Assembly: GCF_024679095.1 (NCBI RefSeq)
Contig: NC_066529.1
Span: 3,773,094 to 3,837,093, forward strand
DNA length: 64,000 bases
Source of the DNA: Eriocheir sinensis
Lineage: Eukaryota; Arthropoda; Malacostraca; Decapoda; Varunidae
Direction of reading: 5' to 3'
The notes under the pieces were generated by a model. The model ran no database searches and was not told the DNA's origin. It saw only the letters and a list, made by a program, of their open reading frames with translations. This document shows positions 1 to 18,791 of the stretch, one piece after another. Both the position numbers and the translations under genes were made by a program. Each line of letters starts with the position of its first letter. The first letter of the stretch is position 1.

Positions 1-37
<37 letters not shown>
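1..37. repeat. (AG)n microsatellite at window edge
   Basis: The window opens inside a pure AG dinucleotide run that decays into A/G-rich sequence up to about position 90. It may extend left of the window. Confidence 0.95.
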
Positions 38-41
<4 letters not shown>

Positions 42-481
42 AGAAAAAGAAAAGAATGATAATAAGAGATAAAGAGAAAGAAGAATAGAAAACCATCGTC
101 ACATCGTCAACTTCACTGTCTCTCTCTTTCTTCTCGGGTGACGAATAAGTTAATAAGGTCAGGCAGCCTCGCCCTCGCCTCCCGTGAGTGTTAGACTACG
201 AGACGAGGCGAGAGGCGAGAGGCAAAAGGCGAGGCGAGAAGTCCATCCACAAGGAATCCAAGACGGCCTCGGTGAATCATTGACGAAAGGCGACGAGAGG
301 TGGCGTCCGCGGTCTTGGGAGCCTCGAGTGTCAATCTTGCAAGGAGAGTCAGGTGGGAGGGCGGCGCGGCAGCCTCTTCCTTTAGCGGATAGGTCAGGAC
401 AGAACCACGAGCTGAACTAAAGGTGTTAAATATTTCCTCAACACGCTCTTTCCCTCCACCCAAAGAGAGTGGTCAAATGTA

Positions 482-521
482 TGTGTGTGTGTGTGTGTGA
501 ATAGATAGATAGATAGATGTA

Positions 522-614
<93 letters not shown>
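482..614. repeat. Inverted TG / CA microsatellite pair
   Basis: A short TG run is followed by GATA repeats (about 501-518) and then about 45 CA units. TG and CA are reverse complements, so the block can fold into a hairpin with the GATA segment in the loop. Confidence 0.95.
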
Positions 615-617
<3 letters not shown>

Positions 618-1319
618 GAAAAGAGGCACCTCAAGGACAAAAAAAAAAACAAGTTCGCAATCTCTGTTCCTGCAAATAGTGTACAGTAGAATAGTTTTAG
701 CACAAAGTGTCAAAATTATTTGCTAGTTCAGTCATGCATAAGGTTCATATAGGTTAGTGTGGAAAGTAAGAGAATTTGTCTTCAGAGAGCATGATGAACC
801 ACTCTCCGGTGTTTATGAGACAATGGGGAAACGAAAAGTGAGGACACGGGAGGGTCTTTGATTGGCTTGCACCGCCCCCTTTCTTCCCCTATGTACTACC
901 TCAAAGGGAGTGGTTTACCCCCGTTTCGGCAGATATCTCCCTCCCTACTCCCATCGATTGCAAATTGATTCATCTCTGTCTCGTGATAAAAAGGGGCTTA
1001 CAATTTACTATCTATGCTATCTAGGCGGCAAAGTAACGCTAGGCCTTCATCATCTTGCCTAGGGTGGTTACCATCAATCACGGAAAATATTTATGAATCG
1101 CGTCGGAACATCGGACACTGTCGAATCTTCAGGCAGGAGGAACTGACGCGCGATTCGTCCTGAATGAATATTTCCTGGTGCCGTGACGCAACTGAACTGA
1201 CTCCCAAATGAAGCTGCACGCGTCCCTCGCCGGGGGGGAAGGCTGCTGCATTTCTACGCGTTCAATTGACTTAATTTTTTAGACTGAGAACTGGTACTGA
1301 GAGCTTCGAAACGCCGCTC

Positions 1320-1463
<144 letters not shown>

Positions 1464-1859
1464 CATGTCTGTATGCTCAGTGGTAGACTATACATTCATG
1501 AATATGTATTTGAGAGTGGCACCAACATTTTATAAGTTACGCTTTTCCCAATAGTTCCACAAACAGTTTAACAAATGTTCGCTTTTGTCCGTGCGTAAGG
1601 CATGAACCAAACTAAAGCAAAATTATGGGAAACAAACTTTAAGCTTCAGGTCATAATATTGAAGGTTTGCATCGTGTTATCGACATAAAAAATTGATACA
1701 TTTTATTATTCACCAACTCTGAGATTAGAAGGTAAGACGGTTTGGCAAACTATGACCCGTGTTACCTAAGTGGTGCTTACAGACCCTAACGGCCAGTGTC
1801 AGGCGCGAAGAGAACCCTGTCATTGAGCATACACAAGCGCGCCACGCCTCCAGTCGGCG

Positions 1860-1957
1860 GGCAGCGGCCAGCAGGCGAGGGTCGAGGCTCTTATATAACA
1901 CGAGGCACTGGACGCGGCCGCCACTCCCTCAGGACGCCGAGACGGAGCAAGGGATCG
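1860..1957 (+). promoter_or_regulatory. Candidate core promoter and 5' UTR exon of the ionotropic receptor gene
   Basis: A GC-rich block contains a TATATAA box at 1892-1898. A TCAG initiator-like match (A at 1931) lies about 39 bp from the first T of the TATA box, somewhat longer than the usual 30. A 5' splice site (GTACGT) follows at 1958. A matching acceptor (TTTTCAG) ends near 2980, 45 bp before the proposed receptor start codon, so a short non-coding first exon spliced to the first coding exon is plausible. This rests on motif spacing only; no transcript evidence is available. Confidence 0.35.
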
Positions 1958-2130
1958 GTACGTACGGGAGACAGTTGTCATTCCTTTCAAGAGGCAAATA
2001 ATGAAACACTTAAGAAAATTCATACATTTATTGATAGTCACGGTACAATATGTGTAAGCTATTTTAATTTAGATTAATTGAATTGGTTGGTTCTTGTTAA
2101 GCATAGCATTTAGGGCAATGTAAATATGCA

Positions 2131-2132
<2 letters not shown>

Positions 2133-2187
<55 letters not shown>
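2133..2187. repeat. (GT)n microsatellite
   Basis: About 27 GT units in the presumed first intron of the receptor gene. Confidence 0.95.
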
Positions 2188-2188
<1 letters not shown>

Positions 2189-2980
2189 ATGCGTTGGGGG
2201 GGGTTCCTGGCGTCGTTACATTGACTAAAATATATTGTTATAATGCAGTTCAATATAATAGAGGATGCAGGAAGGGAGGGAACGAATGTGTCGCCTTAAT
2301 GCCTCCAAGTCCTCAGGTAACTCACCCAGCAGCCTGTATTACCTGACTCGCTGAAGGTAGAGCCACTTCTGATTCTGACTTGTAACTTATTAACACTCGC
2401 TTTGCTGTACATTATGGAGCAGACTATTGGTAGCGGCGGTAAGGGGGAGTGGTGCGTGCAGGGCCGTGACTTGAGTTGTGTGTAGTTATGGTAATTGTAG
2501 GCTTGGAGAGCTGGTAATGTGTTTCTTGAATAATCCAGAGAGGCAGTGCACGAAATAAAAACTGTGTTACGTGAGGAGAGCCATGAAGATGTAGCCAAAG
2601 AAAAAAATGGTATCACGTGAGAAAGCCATTAAGATGCGATCGTTCCTGCGAGTCTTAAAGGGCCCATTTAAGACTCCATTTTTTTTTTTTATGTGTGAGT
2701 GAGAGGGAAGGTTTTTAATCTTGACTGACTTTTTTTACTCCTTGGATAATTATTTCCTTGTCTTTCGTTCTTTGCTGTTGTTTTCTCTTTCTTTCACCTT
2801 TCTTTCTTTCTCTTTCTTTCTGTCTTTCATACTTTCTTGGTTAGTTGGTTGCTTGCTTGCTTGCCCGCTCTTATTTTTCTCTCTCTTTCCTTCTTTTTAT
2901 TCTTCTATCTTCTCTTTGCCATATCATTATTATCGTTATTGTTGCTGTCTGTTTTATCATTATTTTTTCTCACGTTTTCA
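2188..2980 (+). other. Presumed intron 1 of the receptor gene; no coding content recognised
   Basis: The stretch has non-repetitive sequence to about 2680 and then a T/C-rich tract (2760-2970) ending in a TTTTCAG acceptor. The long frame across the pyrimidine tract reads as Ser/Leu/Phe repeats and is not called. Assignment as an intron depends on the proposed upstream 5' UTR exon. Confidence 0.4.
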
Positions 2981-3024
2981 GGCTCCATTGACGTACCAGT
3001 ACACACACACACACACCGATTATC

Positions 3025-11499
<8,475 letters not shown>

Positions 11500-11738
11500 C
11501 GGCATAAGCTGACTTTAGTCCTCACGACATCTTTGTGTGACTGACCGACTGATTTATCAATTTATTTTATTGTTACAAAAATACAAGAAAGGGGCTAGCC
11601 ATCTCAATTTAAAAGCAGTACAAAAAGGTGCAAGAGTTCTACGAAGCTATCAAAGAGATAATGGATTGATTCTTCGTGTTGCAGAAAAAAGTACAACCAT
11701 AGAAAGTGGAAGTGCTTGCCATCTCAACGCCCTATTGG

Positions 11739-11744
11739 AATAAA
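11739..11744 (+). terminator. Candidate polyadenylation signal of the receptor gene
   Basis: AATAAA lies 240 bp after the receptor stop codon and is the first such hexamer seen downstream. Motif only. Confidence 0.45.
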
Positions 11745-11759
11745 GGGAATGATTTAACT

Positions 11760-11988
11760 TTTTAATGAAGAAAATGTTTCGTTCATATGACGGAAATTTA
11801 CGTTGTTACTCGGTTGTCTACTTGGAGGAATGATACATATTTCTTCCTCCAAGGTTGTCTACGACACACTCATATTAAAGGTCTGACATGCTTAAATTTT
11901 GTTTAATTTCACTGCCCTTCTTGCGACAGTGGAAAAGATGAGTGGCCGACAACCATTTTTATTTAGTATTACAAACATTATTAAACCA

Positions 11989-12048
<60 letters not shown>

Positions 12049-12155
12049 CGCTACTGCTGCTGCTAATAATACCACAAGAAGAGGAAGAGGAAGCGTACCA
12101 CAAGTTTTGTTTACCATCTCTATTTAGTATTACAAACATTATTACCATACTACTA

Positions 12156-12203
<48 letters not shown>

Positions 12204-12308
12204 ATAAAAGATACCTCCACCCATGTTCTACTACTACTACTACTACTATTTTTTTATACTATTACTACTACTTTTTTATACTACTATTACTACTAGTACT
12301 ACTTTTTA

Positions 12309-12344
<36 letters not shown>

Positions 12345-13425
12345 CATATACTTCTACTGCTACTACTGCAAATACGACCACAAGAAGAGGAAGAGGAGGC
12401 GCACCACGTGGGTTTGTTTACCATCCTGCCATCACCACAGTGGACCAACTTCACCCAGGTTATTTTCCCTTTTCCACTCATTATTAAGGCGTGAAGGATA
12501 GCATTACTGTTTGCGTATGGTTCCCTTTCTCTATTTTTTACTTTATATACGTGTAAAAGGTGATGCTGGTGACTGCCGGCCTGCCTTCAGAGTAACATCC
12601 TTAGCTTGAGACGGGAGGTTTGTCACACACGGTTAGCTAGGCAAGGCAAGGCACGGTAGTAAATAGTAGTAATAGTAATAGTAATAGTAAAGTGTGTGAT
12701 TAAGAAGAGAGGACCGAGAGGAGGAGGACATAAGAAGTGATACAAAGCGTTACAGGTCAAAAGGAGAAGAAAAACACTAAAGGTCAGTAACTCGCCCCAT
12801 AAAACAGTTTACAAGTTTGATTAAATTCTAACCTCAATACTCTTTTAATCACGGCATACACCTAGTAGTCTAAACAATAATTAATACACCCATCAATATA
12901 AAGTGATATGTGGAAGGTACACAACTCAGTCGTTTTTGCTTAATTGTCTTATACTTACTCAGTTATATACAAACCCGGACAGACTGGCGTACCTACAAAT
13001 TTCAGCTGCCCCTTTCTTTCCCCATTTCGTATACCTCATATTGCCTAACTTGTGCACATGGGGTAGCAACCAGGTGAGTTAACTCCAGAAGAAACACTAA
13101 AGAAGAACAAGAAGGAGAAGAACAAGAAGGTACACTCATCCTACCCATCCCTCTTAAAAACACTAGAGAAGAGCAAGAAGGCACACTCCTCAACCGTTCC
13201 GCTCACTTCAATTTATTTCTAGTTTATTTACTTTTCACATCACTTTTTGTCTTAGTTTTGTTTCTCTTATTTTCCAGAATTTGTATATCATCTCTTTAAC
13301 ATTCTCCAAGCCCAAAGAAACAGAGGAGGAAGAAGTGGTGAACAGTTTTCTTCGTCCCGCGGCCTCGTCTCATCGCAGCTAAACAAAATCACTCTGAGGA
13401 CCAGCTTTATTTCCAGGGGGACAGG
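11760..13425. other. Intergenic region between the receptor and NIP7
   Basis: Holds (ACT)n arrays at about 11982-12048, 12152-12202, 12226-12248 and 12311-12343, and a diverged duplication: TTTAGTATTACAAACATTAT occurs at about 11963 and 12124, and CCACAAGAAGAGGAAGAGGA at about 12070 and 12379. The part from about 13200 should contain the NIP7 promoter and 5' UTR; no TATA box is evident. Confidence 0.7.
11982..12343. repeat. Cluster of (ACT)n trinucleotide arrays
   Basis: Four ACT runs separated by short spacers. The flanking spacer sequence is itself duplicated, so the array was probably copied as a block. Poly-Thr, Tyr and Leu frames are artefacts of the repeat. Confidence 0.92.
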
Positions 13426-16300
13426 ATGAGGCCGTTGAAGAATGAAGAAACTGTCCTCGTGTTTAGCAAACTCAAGAAATAGTAAGTTTATTTTACTTCG
13501 TAGTAAGCCAAAGGTCACTCATCACTATTACTCCAGAATTGCACCCAACTCTCCTGTAAGTTTATTTTGCTGACCTCTACCGGTATCCCTAATGACCTAC
13601 ATCCCACTACATCAGTATGTTGTATCAGAAGAATGTATCAAGTCACCTCTCCATTCGAAATTGACCCCTCTTTTGGCCACTCTTTACTTATTGCTTTGTG
13701 GGAGCAACGACTAGCAGGCTTTTTTTAATATTGAATAGTGAATTGATTGTAGCCATGCACAGCTGGAAAAGGTATAGAACACAGTAGGCAGGTGGGGATG
13801 AGGAGCCCCTAGGAGAACAGCAGTAGTGAGGTTAATACTGACATTATTTTGTAATTTATTTCTCTGGATACAGTGCAATAATTAGCTTCCAGAAAACCAA
13901 AGCAACCTCAAAATATTGATTAGCTTTCTAACACATTGCATTTTGGCAGTGGATCAGGGTCAGGTTAGGTCAGATTAGGTTAAATTTGATTTTCTTTGAT
14001 TTAATTGTTTACAATAAAGACGTGTGATATGCTTCACACTCCGCCATTGTTGTCCGTGGCTGTGGAGAAGGCTATCCCCATCTTCACATTTTTATTTTGA
14101 TCTCTGAATGCAGTGCAGTAACAAATAACTTCTGAAAATTAAAGAAAATTCAATATAATGATGTAAAAAGTTTATGAGAACAGCCTAGCACATGACATAT
14201 TGGCAGTGGAACACAGATCAGGGTTAGGTCAAGTTAGATTTACTTTAGTTTGGTGAGATTAGTTTAGATTTAGTTTGGTTGTTAAATGTGTGATTACTGT
14301 TTGTACTAGAAACTAGAGTTTGTCACTTTATTCTTAATTAGTAAATATATACTATGAATTTTGTGCTTAATTTTGTTGCATATAAATTTTCAATTTCTAA
14401 GAATTTCTTTGTCTCCACAGCATTGGCGGCAATGTACGAGCCCTCCTGGAACGCTCAGATGGCCTATACTGCTTTCGCCTTCACAATGGCAGAATTTACT
14501 ATGTAAAGGAAGACATCATGAAGTTTGCAGCAACTCTTCCTCGCGACAACATTGTTTCCTTGGGGGTGTGCTTTGGCAAAATAACAAAGGGTGGAAAGTT
14601 CTTGCTACACATCACAGCCTTAGATTTTCTTGCACCCTATTGCCAGGTAATGTCTACATTTATTTTTACAGAATCAAATTACCAGTGGCAGTAGATCCTT
14701 ATTATGATATATAATCAGTAAGATTTTGGTTTTGCTAAAATTGCTTATATTGACAGGAATATATATACTATATATATATATTATTTGCTGGCTTCTTTAT
14801 TATTGTTTTTTTTCTTTTGCCTTTGAGCTGTTTCCTTTATTATATTGTTATTTTCACATTGCTTGCACTCAGTATATGTTAATTTCTCTTTCAGAACAAG
14901 ATATGGATCAAGGAGTCAGCAGAGCAGAACTTCATGTATGGCAACCACGTGTACAAGTCAGGCCTGTCACGAATTTCAGAAAACACCCCAAAGTACTCTG
15001 GGGTTGTTGTGCTATCTTCAAAAGACATTCCTTTGGTAAGAAAACTTTTTTCTTTTTTTTTTCTTTTCTTTTTTTCTTTTTTTTCATCTCGCCTCCACTC
15101 CCGACAGTCCCCCTGAGCAAGCCTTTATGCATCCTCCCTCCCCATTTCAAGCTCCTCCAAGGATCAATTAACTTAACTTACCCATGAGTTACATAAGAAC
15201 ATATGGAGTCTGCAAGAGGGAAGCTGGCCTATACAAGGCAGCTCCTGTAAGCCTAACCCCACCTAACCTTACTATCCACGAATTTATCCAACCTCTTCTT
15301 GAATGTATCTATGGTATTGGCACCCACAACACGATATATACCATAAGGTGCTGTCTATCATGTATTTGAAGATACCCTAAACTTAACCTAACATAACCTA
15401 ACAAAACCAAAACAAACACTATAGGTCTTGACTCAGAAAATTCATATATACTTCCTTACTAATGAGACTTTCTATACAACAAAGTGAGGTCATTCTTTGT
15501 AGATTTATACAATAAGGTGCTGGCTATCATCTTAATATAACCTAACCAAAACAAAACAGTTACTATAGGTTACTTAGGTACTTGAAAGTACCTTAGTTGA
15601 AATTAATATTGTTGTGTTTCTTAAAACCACATTGACCATATTTTTACGTAGCAAAAAATATCTTAGTTGACTATTAGAATAAGCAAGCATCTTCGCAGAA
15701 AAATTGTTTCTCAGAGTTGAGAAATACAATGGAATATATACTGTACCACAGCATAGTTGACTTAACATGTACATAATTGAAGGACTGATATACTGTGTAA
15801 AAAAGCAGTTATGATTCTTGAAGGCTCTCCTATTTGTTTGCCTGCATTCCTTTATTTTTTACCCTTCAATTTTTTACACACTGTCATACTGTTCTATCTC
15901 CAACTTACAAGCCATGTATCATCATATCATCATCAAACTAAAAGTAATCAGCATCACCCATTATGGTCTACTGCAGTATAATGACTCCTTCTAGCCCTCT
16001 GTACTGTCTTAAAATTCCTGGGTTACCACTGTTACTTTAGTGTCACATCTACATATATTTTCTTTATTTTGTTTTTGTACTTTAATGGAAATTCCTTCAC
16101 ATATACCGAAATGTTCTTGAGTAGATGTTTATTCTTTTCATTTAATTTGTAAAATAATACTCATTTAAATTCCTCCTCAGGGATTTGGAGTGGCTGCTAA
16201 AGCAACTTCAGAATGTCGACATGCTGACCCCATGGACATCATATGCTTCCACCAAGCAGACATTGGAGAATATGTTAGAAATGAAGAGGCCTTGATCTAA
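13426..16300 (+). CDS. NIP7: 60S ribosome subunit biogenesis protein NIP7, 4 exons, 180 aa
   Basis: A nuclear/nucleolar factor needed for pre-rRNA processing and 60S subunit assembly. Exons: 13426-13481, 14421-14646, 14895-15035, 16181-16300. They total 543 nt, so 180 residues plus TAA, equal to the usual length of the family. The start MRPL is the family's N-terminus and the exon 1 donor (TA|GTAAGT) completes a Tyr codon with exon 2. Family blocks are seen in order: [10 protein letters not shown] near residue 34, [17 protein letters not shown], the PUA-domain stretch [24 protein letters not shown], and [14 protein letters not shown] at the C-terminus. It has an N-terminal pre-PUA domain to about residue 94 and a C-terminal RNA-binding PUA domain. 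Nothing is truncated. It lies about 1.9 kb downstream of the receptor gene on the same strand, with no functional link. Confidence 0.97.
13618..13735 (+). mobile_element. LINE 3'-tail fragment in NIP7 intron 1
   Basis: TATCAAGTCACCTCTCC, GAAATTGACCCCTCTTTTGG, GGGAGCAACGACTAGCAGGC and a T run follow the same order as the tail at 41.9-42.07 kb. Truncated copy, plus orientation. Confidence 0.7.
13840..14285 (+). repeat. Diverged tandem duplication in NIP7 intron 1
   Basis: Two units of about 230 bp share the order: CTGGATACAGTGCAATAA / CTGAATGCAGTGCAGTAAC, then AGCACATGACATATTGGCAG / ACACATTGCATTTTGGCAG, then GATCAGGGTTAGGTCA / GATCAGGGTCAGGTTAGGTCA. Non-coding. Confidence 0.75.
15186..15600 (+). 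repeat. Dispersed repeat in NIP7 intron 3
   Basis: The segment starting ATAAGAACATATGGAGTCTG and containing GGCCTATACAAGGCAGCTCC and GAATGTATCTATGGTATTGG resembles a high-copy repeat I recall from decapod sequence. It is followed by two diverged copies of CAATAAGGTGCTGGCTATCA and TAACCTAAC-rich sequence. The class is not certain. Confidence 0.6.
15925..16020 (+). mobile_element. Fragment of a CATCAT / CACTGC-type dispersed element
   Basis: ATCATCATCAAAC followed by GCATCACCCATTATGGTCTACTGCAG matches the arrangement of the elements near 22.55 kb and 49.51 kb in this window. Confidence 0.45.
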
Positions 16301-16395
16301 GTGTGGGACTTCAATATTATTTCAATGAGGAGATATTTATTTTGTAATAATTTGTCATTACATTGCATGTGAGTCATGCTTCAAATATTGATAGA

Positions 16396-16401
16396 AATAA
16401 A
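16396..16401 (+). terminator. Candidate NIP7 polyadenylation signal
   Basis: AATAAA lies 96 bp after the NIP7 stop codon, just before an A run. Typical position for a short 3' UTR. Confidence 0.6.
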
Positions 16402-16454
16402 AAAAAGACGCTAAGAATTTTCTACCTAAACAACTCTGAAAAGATATTGGTGTG

Positions 16455-16723
16455 TGTGTGTTCTTCATGGTCTGATCACAAGTTGGACTCACAATTGCCA
16501 GCAAGTACCCTCCCAACATGAGGAAGCTCACGCTCATTATAGTCGATCTGTGGTTACTGCCAGAACCCCACACACCACACACCCCATTCCCCTTGCACAA
16601 GGGGGGACAGCAACCACTCCTTGTCAGTGGAAAGAATCTGGCCTGAGTGGGGCTCAAACCGCTGCCTGTCAGGCAGTGAAGCCTTGCAGCGCGGCGCTCT
16701 AACTGATTGAGTTACCGAACAAA
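16455..16723 (-). mobile_element. tRNA-derived SINE, minus orientation
   Basis: On the minus strand the head reads GGTAACTCAATCAGTTAGAG, then a GCCGCGCTGC anticodon-arm-like stretch, then GGTTTGAGCCCC as a box B, then a tRNA-unrelated body. It follows NIP7 closely. Called a SINE, not a tRNA gene, because the cloverleaf is imperfect and a non-tRNA body is attached. Confidence 0.65.
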
Positions 16724-16739
16724 CAGGTCAGGAGCACAG

Positions 16740-16980
16740 GCCAAAAGGGTATAAAAGTAGGGAATAAGTAAGGAGGCTTTAAGAACCTCTAAATAGATAA
16801 AGCAGTGAAAGGTGAGGGACTGAACAAGTGAAAGAATGAAATGGAGAGAAAGGAAACTGGTCTAGTGATGTCATAAGCTAATGCAGTTTTTAAGTAAGGA
16901 GGCTATCAGGCCCTCTACATAGATAAAGCAGTGAAGGATGAGGGACTGAACAAGTGTAAGGATGAGATGAAGTGAAAGAG
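16740..16980 (+). repeat. Tandem duplication of about 128 bp
   Basis: Two copies (about 16763-16850 and 16890-16975) share AAGTAAGGAGGCT, ATAGATAAAGCAGTGAA and GAGGGACTGAACAAGTG. Intergenic, non-coding. Confidence 0.85.
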
Positions 16981-16984
16981 GCTC

Positions 16985-17815
16985 CCGATTATGAGGAATG
17001 AAACGGGAGAGGTGATGTTTTCCGAGCTGGAGCACTCTGCAAAATGTTCCTACTAATTTTACTTTAATCATTACATCCTTTATCGTTATAGTAATAGTAG
17101 TAGTAGTAAGAGGAGGAGGAGTTCTCAAGGTTAATGGAGGGGTTATGTTGTGCTAGACAGTGAGAATTATTATACAGAACACTTTGCTTCCACTGGCTTT
17201 TTGCTTTTCTATTTTCTTTTCCTTTATTTTCTTTACTTGGTCTTTTCTTTATGCATTTTCCTTTTCTGTCCTTTTGTTTAATTGCTTTCTGTTGTTATGC
17301 TTGTTCTTTTTTTTCTCTTATAGCTGAGTTGTTGTTTTTTCTCAACATTGTGCCAGAAGTATATGCTCTTTATTATTTTATTTTGAAGTCAGCACTGTTC
17401 CAACAACCATACAAAGAAAACTGGACTTCTGGACTGCTATATTTGAAGACCACATTGACAAAGAAGAAGTGAAACGCGTTCTGTACGAGTTCTGGAATAA
17501 AAAAAAGGGGGAAAAAGACAGAGATACATGCCGGTGGGCGAAATAAAACTACTAGTCCAGTCCAGTCCAGTAGTAGGCGTGGGATTGCCTTTGTAACGGC
17601 TCCCACTTATTATCCTTATTCTTGATTATTGATTGGCGTTGTTGTGTCTTTTAGTTTTGTTCAATTTTCTATTATTATTTTTTTGAAAAGGAGTCCGCTG
17701 CAAATACGGAACTCCCGACAGTCAATACTCAACTGTGACATTAAGATCAAGTTCGGTACACCGGATTATCAACAAACGTTTGTGGGGCGTCAACAAGCCC
17801 TGCCCTCGCCACCAC
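16985..17815. other. Intergenic stretch between NIP7 and the zinc-finger gene
   Basis: Contains a T-rich block (17180-17350) and a segment (17400-17620) with short open frames that may derive from an old dispersed element; neither can be assigned. No exon is supported. Confidence 0.5.
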
Positions 17816-17819
17816 AACA

Positions 17820-17939
17820 ATAACCCACCGCAGCCACCACACCCTTGACCACCTCGCAGGGCCACCACCACCACCACCACCAGCCTGTCCACCACTCAGC
17901 ACACACCTCCCCCCTCCCGCCTCACCCCCCACTGGCAGG
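17820..17939 (+). promoter_or_regulatory. Candidate 5' UTR exon of the zinc-finger gene
   Basis: A C-rich, GC-richer block with an ACC repeat ends in a good donor (GCAGG|GTGAGT at 17939/17940). A matching acceptor (CATACAG) ends at 18782, ten bases before the zinc-finger start codon. This suggests a non-coding first exon. No TATA box is visible. Confidence 0.4.
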
Positions 17940-18119
17940 GTGAGTAGGGTCCGCTAGCCCGGCACCGCCCTTTAACTCCAACAAATGCATCTGCCTCACA
18001 AACTGCCCCGTGCAGACGTTTAAAACACCTGGACGTCTTCATAGACAGCCTGGAAGACGGGCCACTCATAGTTTCAAATTACCCCAGTTGTAATTATTCA
18101 TTTATTTATTTATTGGCAA

Positions 18120-18520
18120 TATTACCTTGAAGGATAGGTTAGGTTGGGGTTGTGAGTTTACAAGTAGTTGCTTCCTCCTCTAATAGGTTGCAATTAACAT
18201 GCAGAAATATCTCGTTAGGAAAAATATAATTCCTCAAGGCTGTTGTGTTAAGTGTAAAATTGACAAGATGGGCAGATTCAGAGGGGAAGCCCTCCTCAGC
18301 AAGTGGGGGATTGATTGGGGTAAGGGGGGCGAAGCCCATCCGTTAGGTAAGTTATGTTAGGTGTGTTGATGATATTGCCAGTGTTACATTATAGTGGTGG
18401 TGTGGGGCTGTCATGCCCCCACCCTTAGGAGGTTCTTAGTCTTCATTTGGTTAAGATAGAATAATAGGGGGTCAAGGGGGCAAGACCCACTGTCAGGCTA
18501 GGTTATGTTAGCTTGGATTA
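18120..18520 (+). repeat. TAGGTTAGG-rich block with a duplicated motif
   Basis: GGGTAAGGGGGGCGAAGCCC at about 18318 and GGGTCAAGGGGGCAAGACCC at about 18468 are diverged copies, each followed by a TTAGGTTATGTTAG-like stretch. It lies in the presumed first intron of the zinc-finger gene. Confidence 0.65.
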
Positions 18521-18791
18521 CAAGATACATTAGATTTAGGGAAATTTCTCTTTAGTTTTGGAACTAGGGAATTCTTTCTATTTCATGAAAAATTTTAGGG
18601 AAATTTGAGAGGCCCATATTTCAGTCAATATGGTATTCCCACAGGTCCCCAACTTTGTATGGGATGGGAAAGGAAATTAAAAGAAATGTATGACATATTT
18701 ATTCATCAGATTTACTTAAATTTGTTCCTGGGGAAGGTATACTGTAATATGTAATATTATATTATAATATATTTTCATACAGATTTTCAAC

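Noticed and set aside
862..1062. 66-codon plus-strand frame upstream of the receptor
   Set aside because: No domain, no donor at its end, and weak composition; not supportable as an exon.
15370..15560. Interstitial telomere repeat (CCTAA)n
   Set aside because: CCTAAC motifs are scattered and imperfect; no run of tandem pentamers is present.
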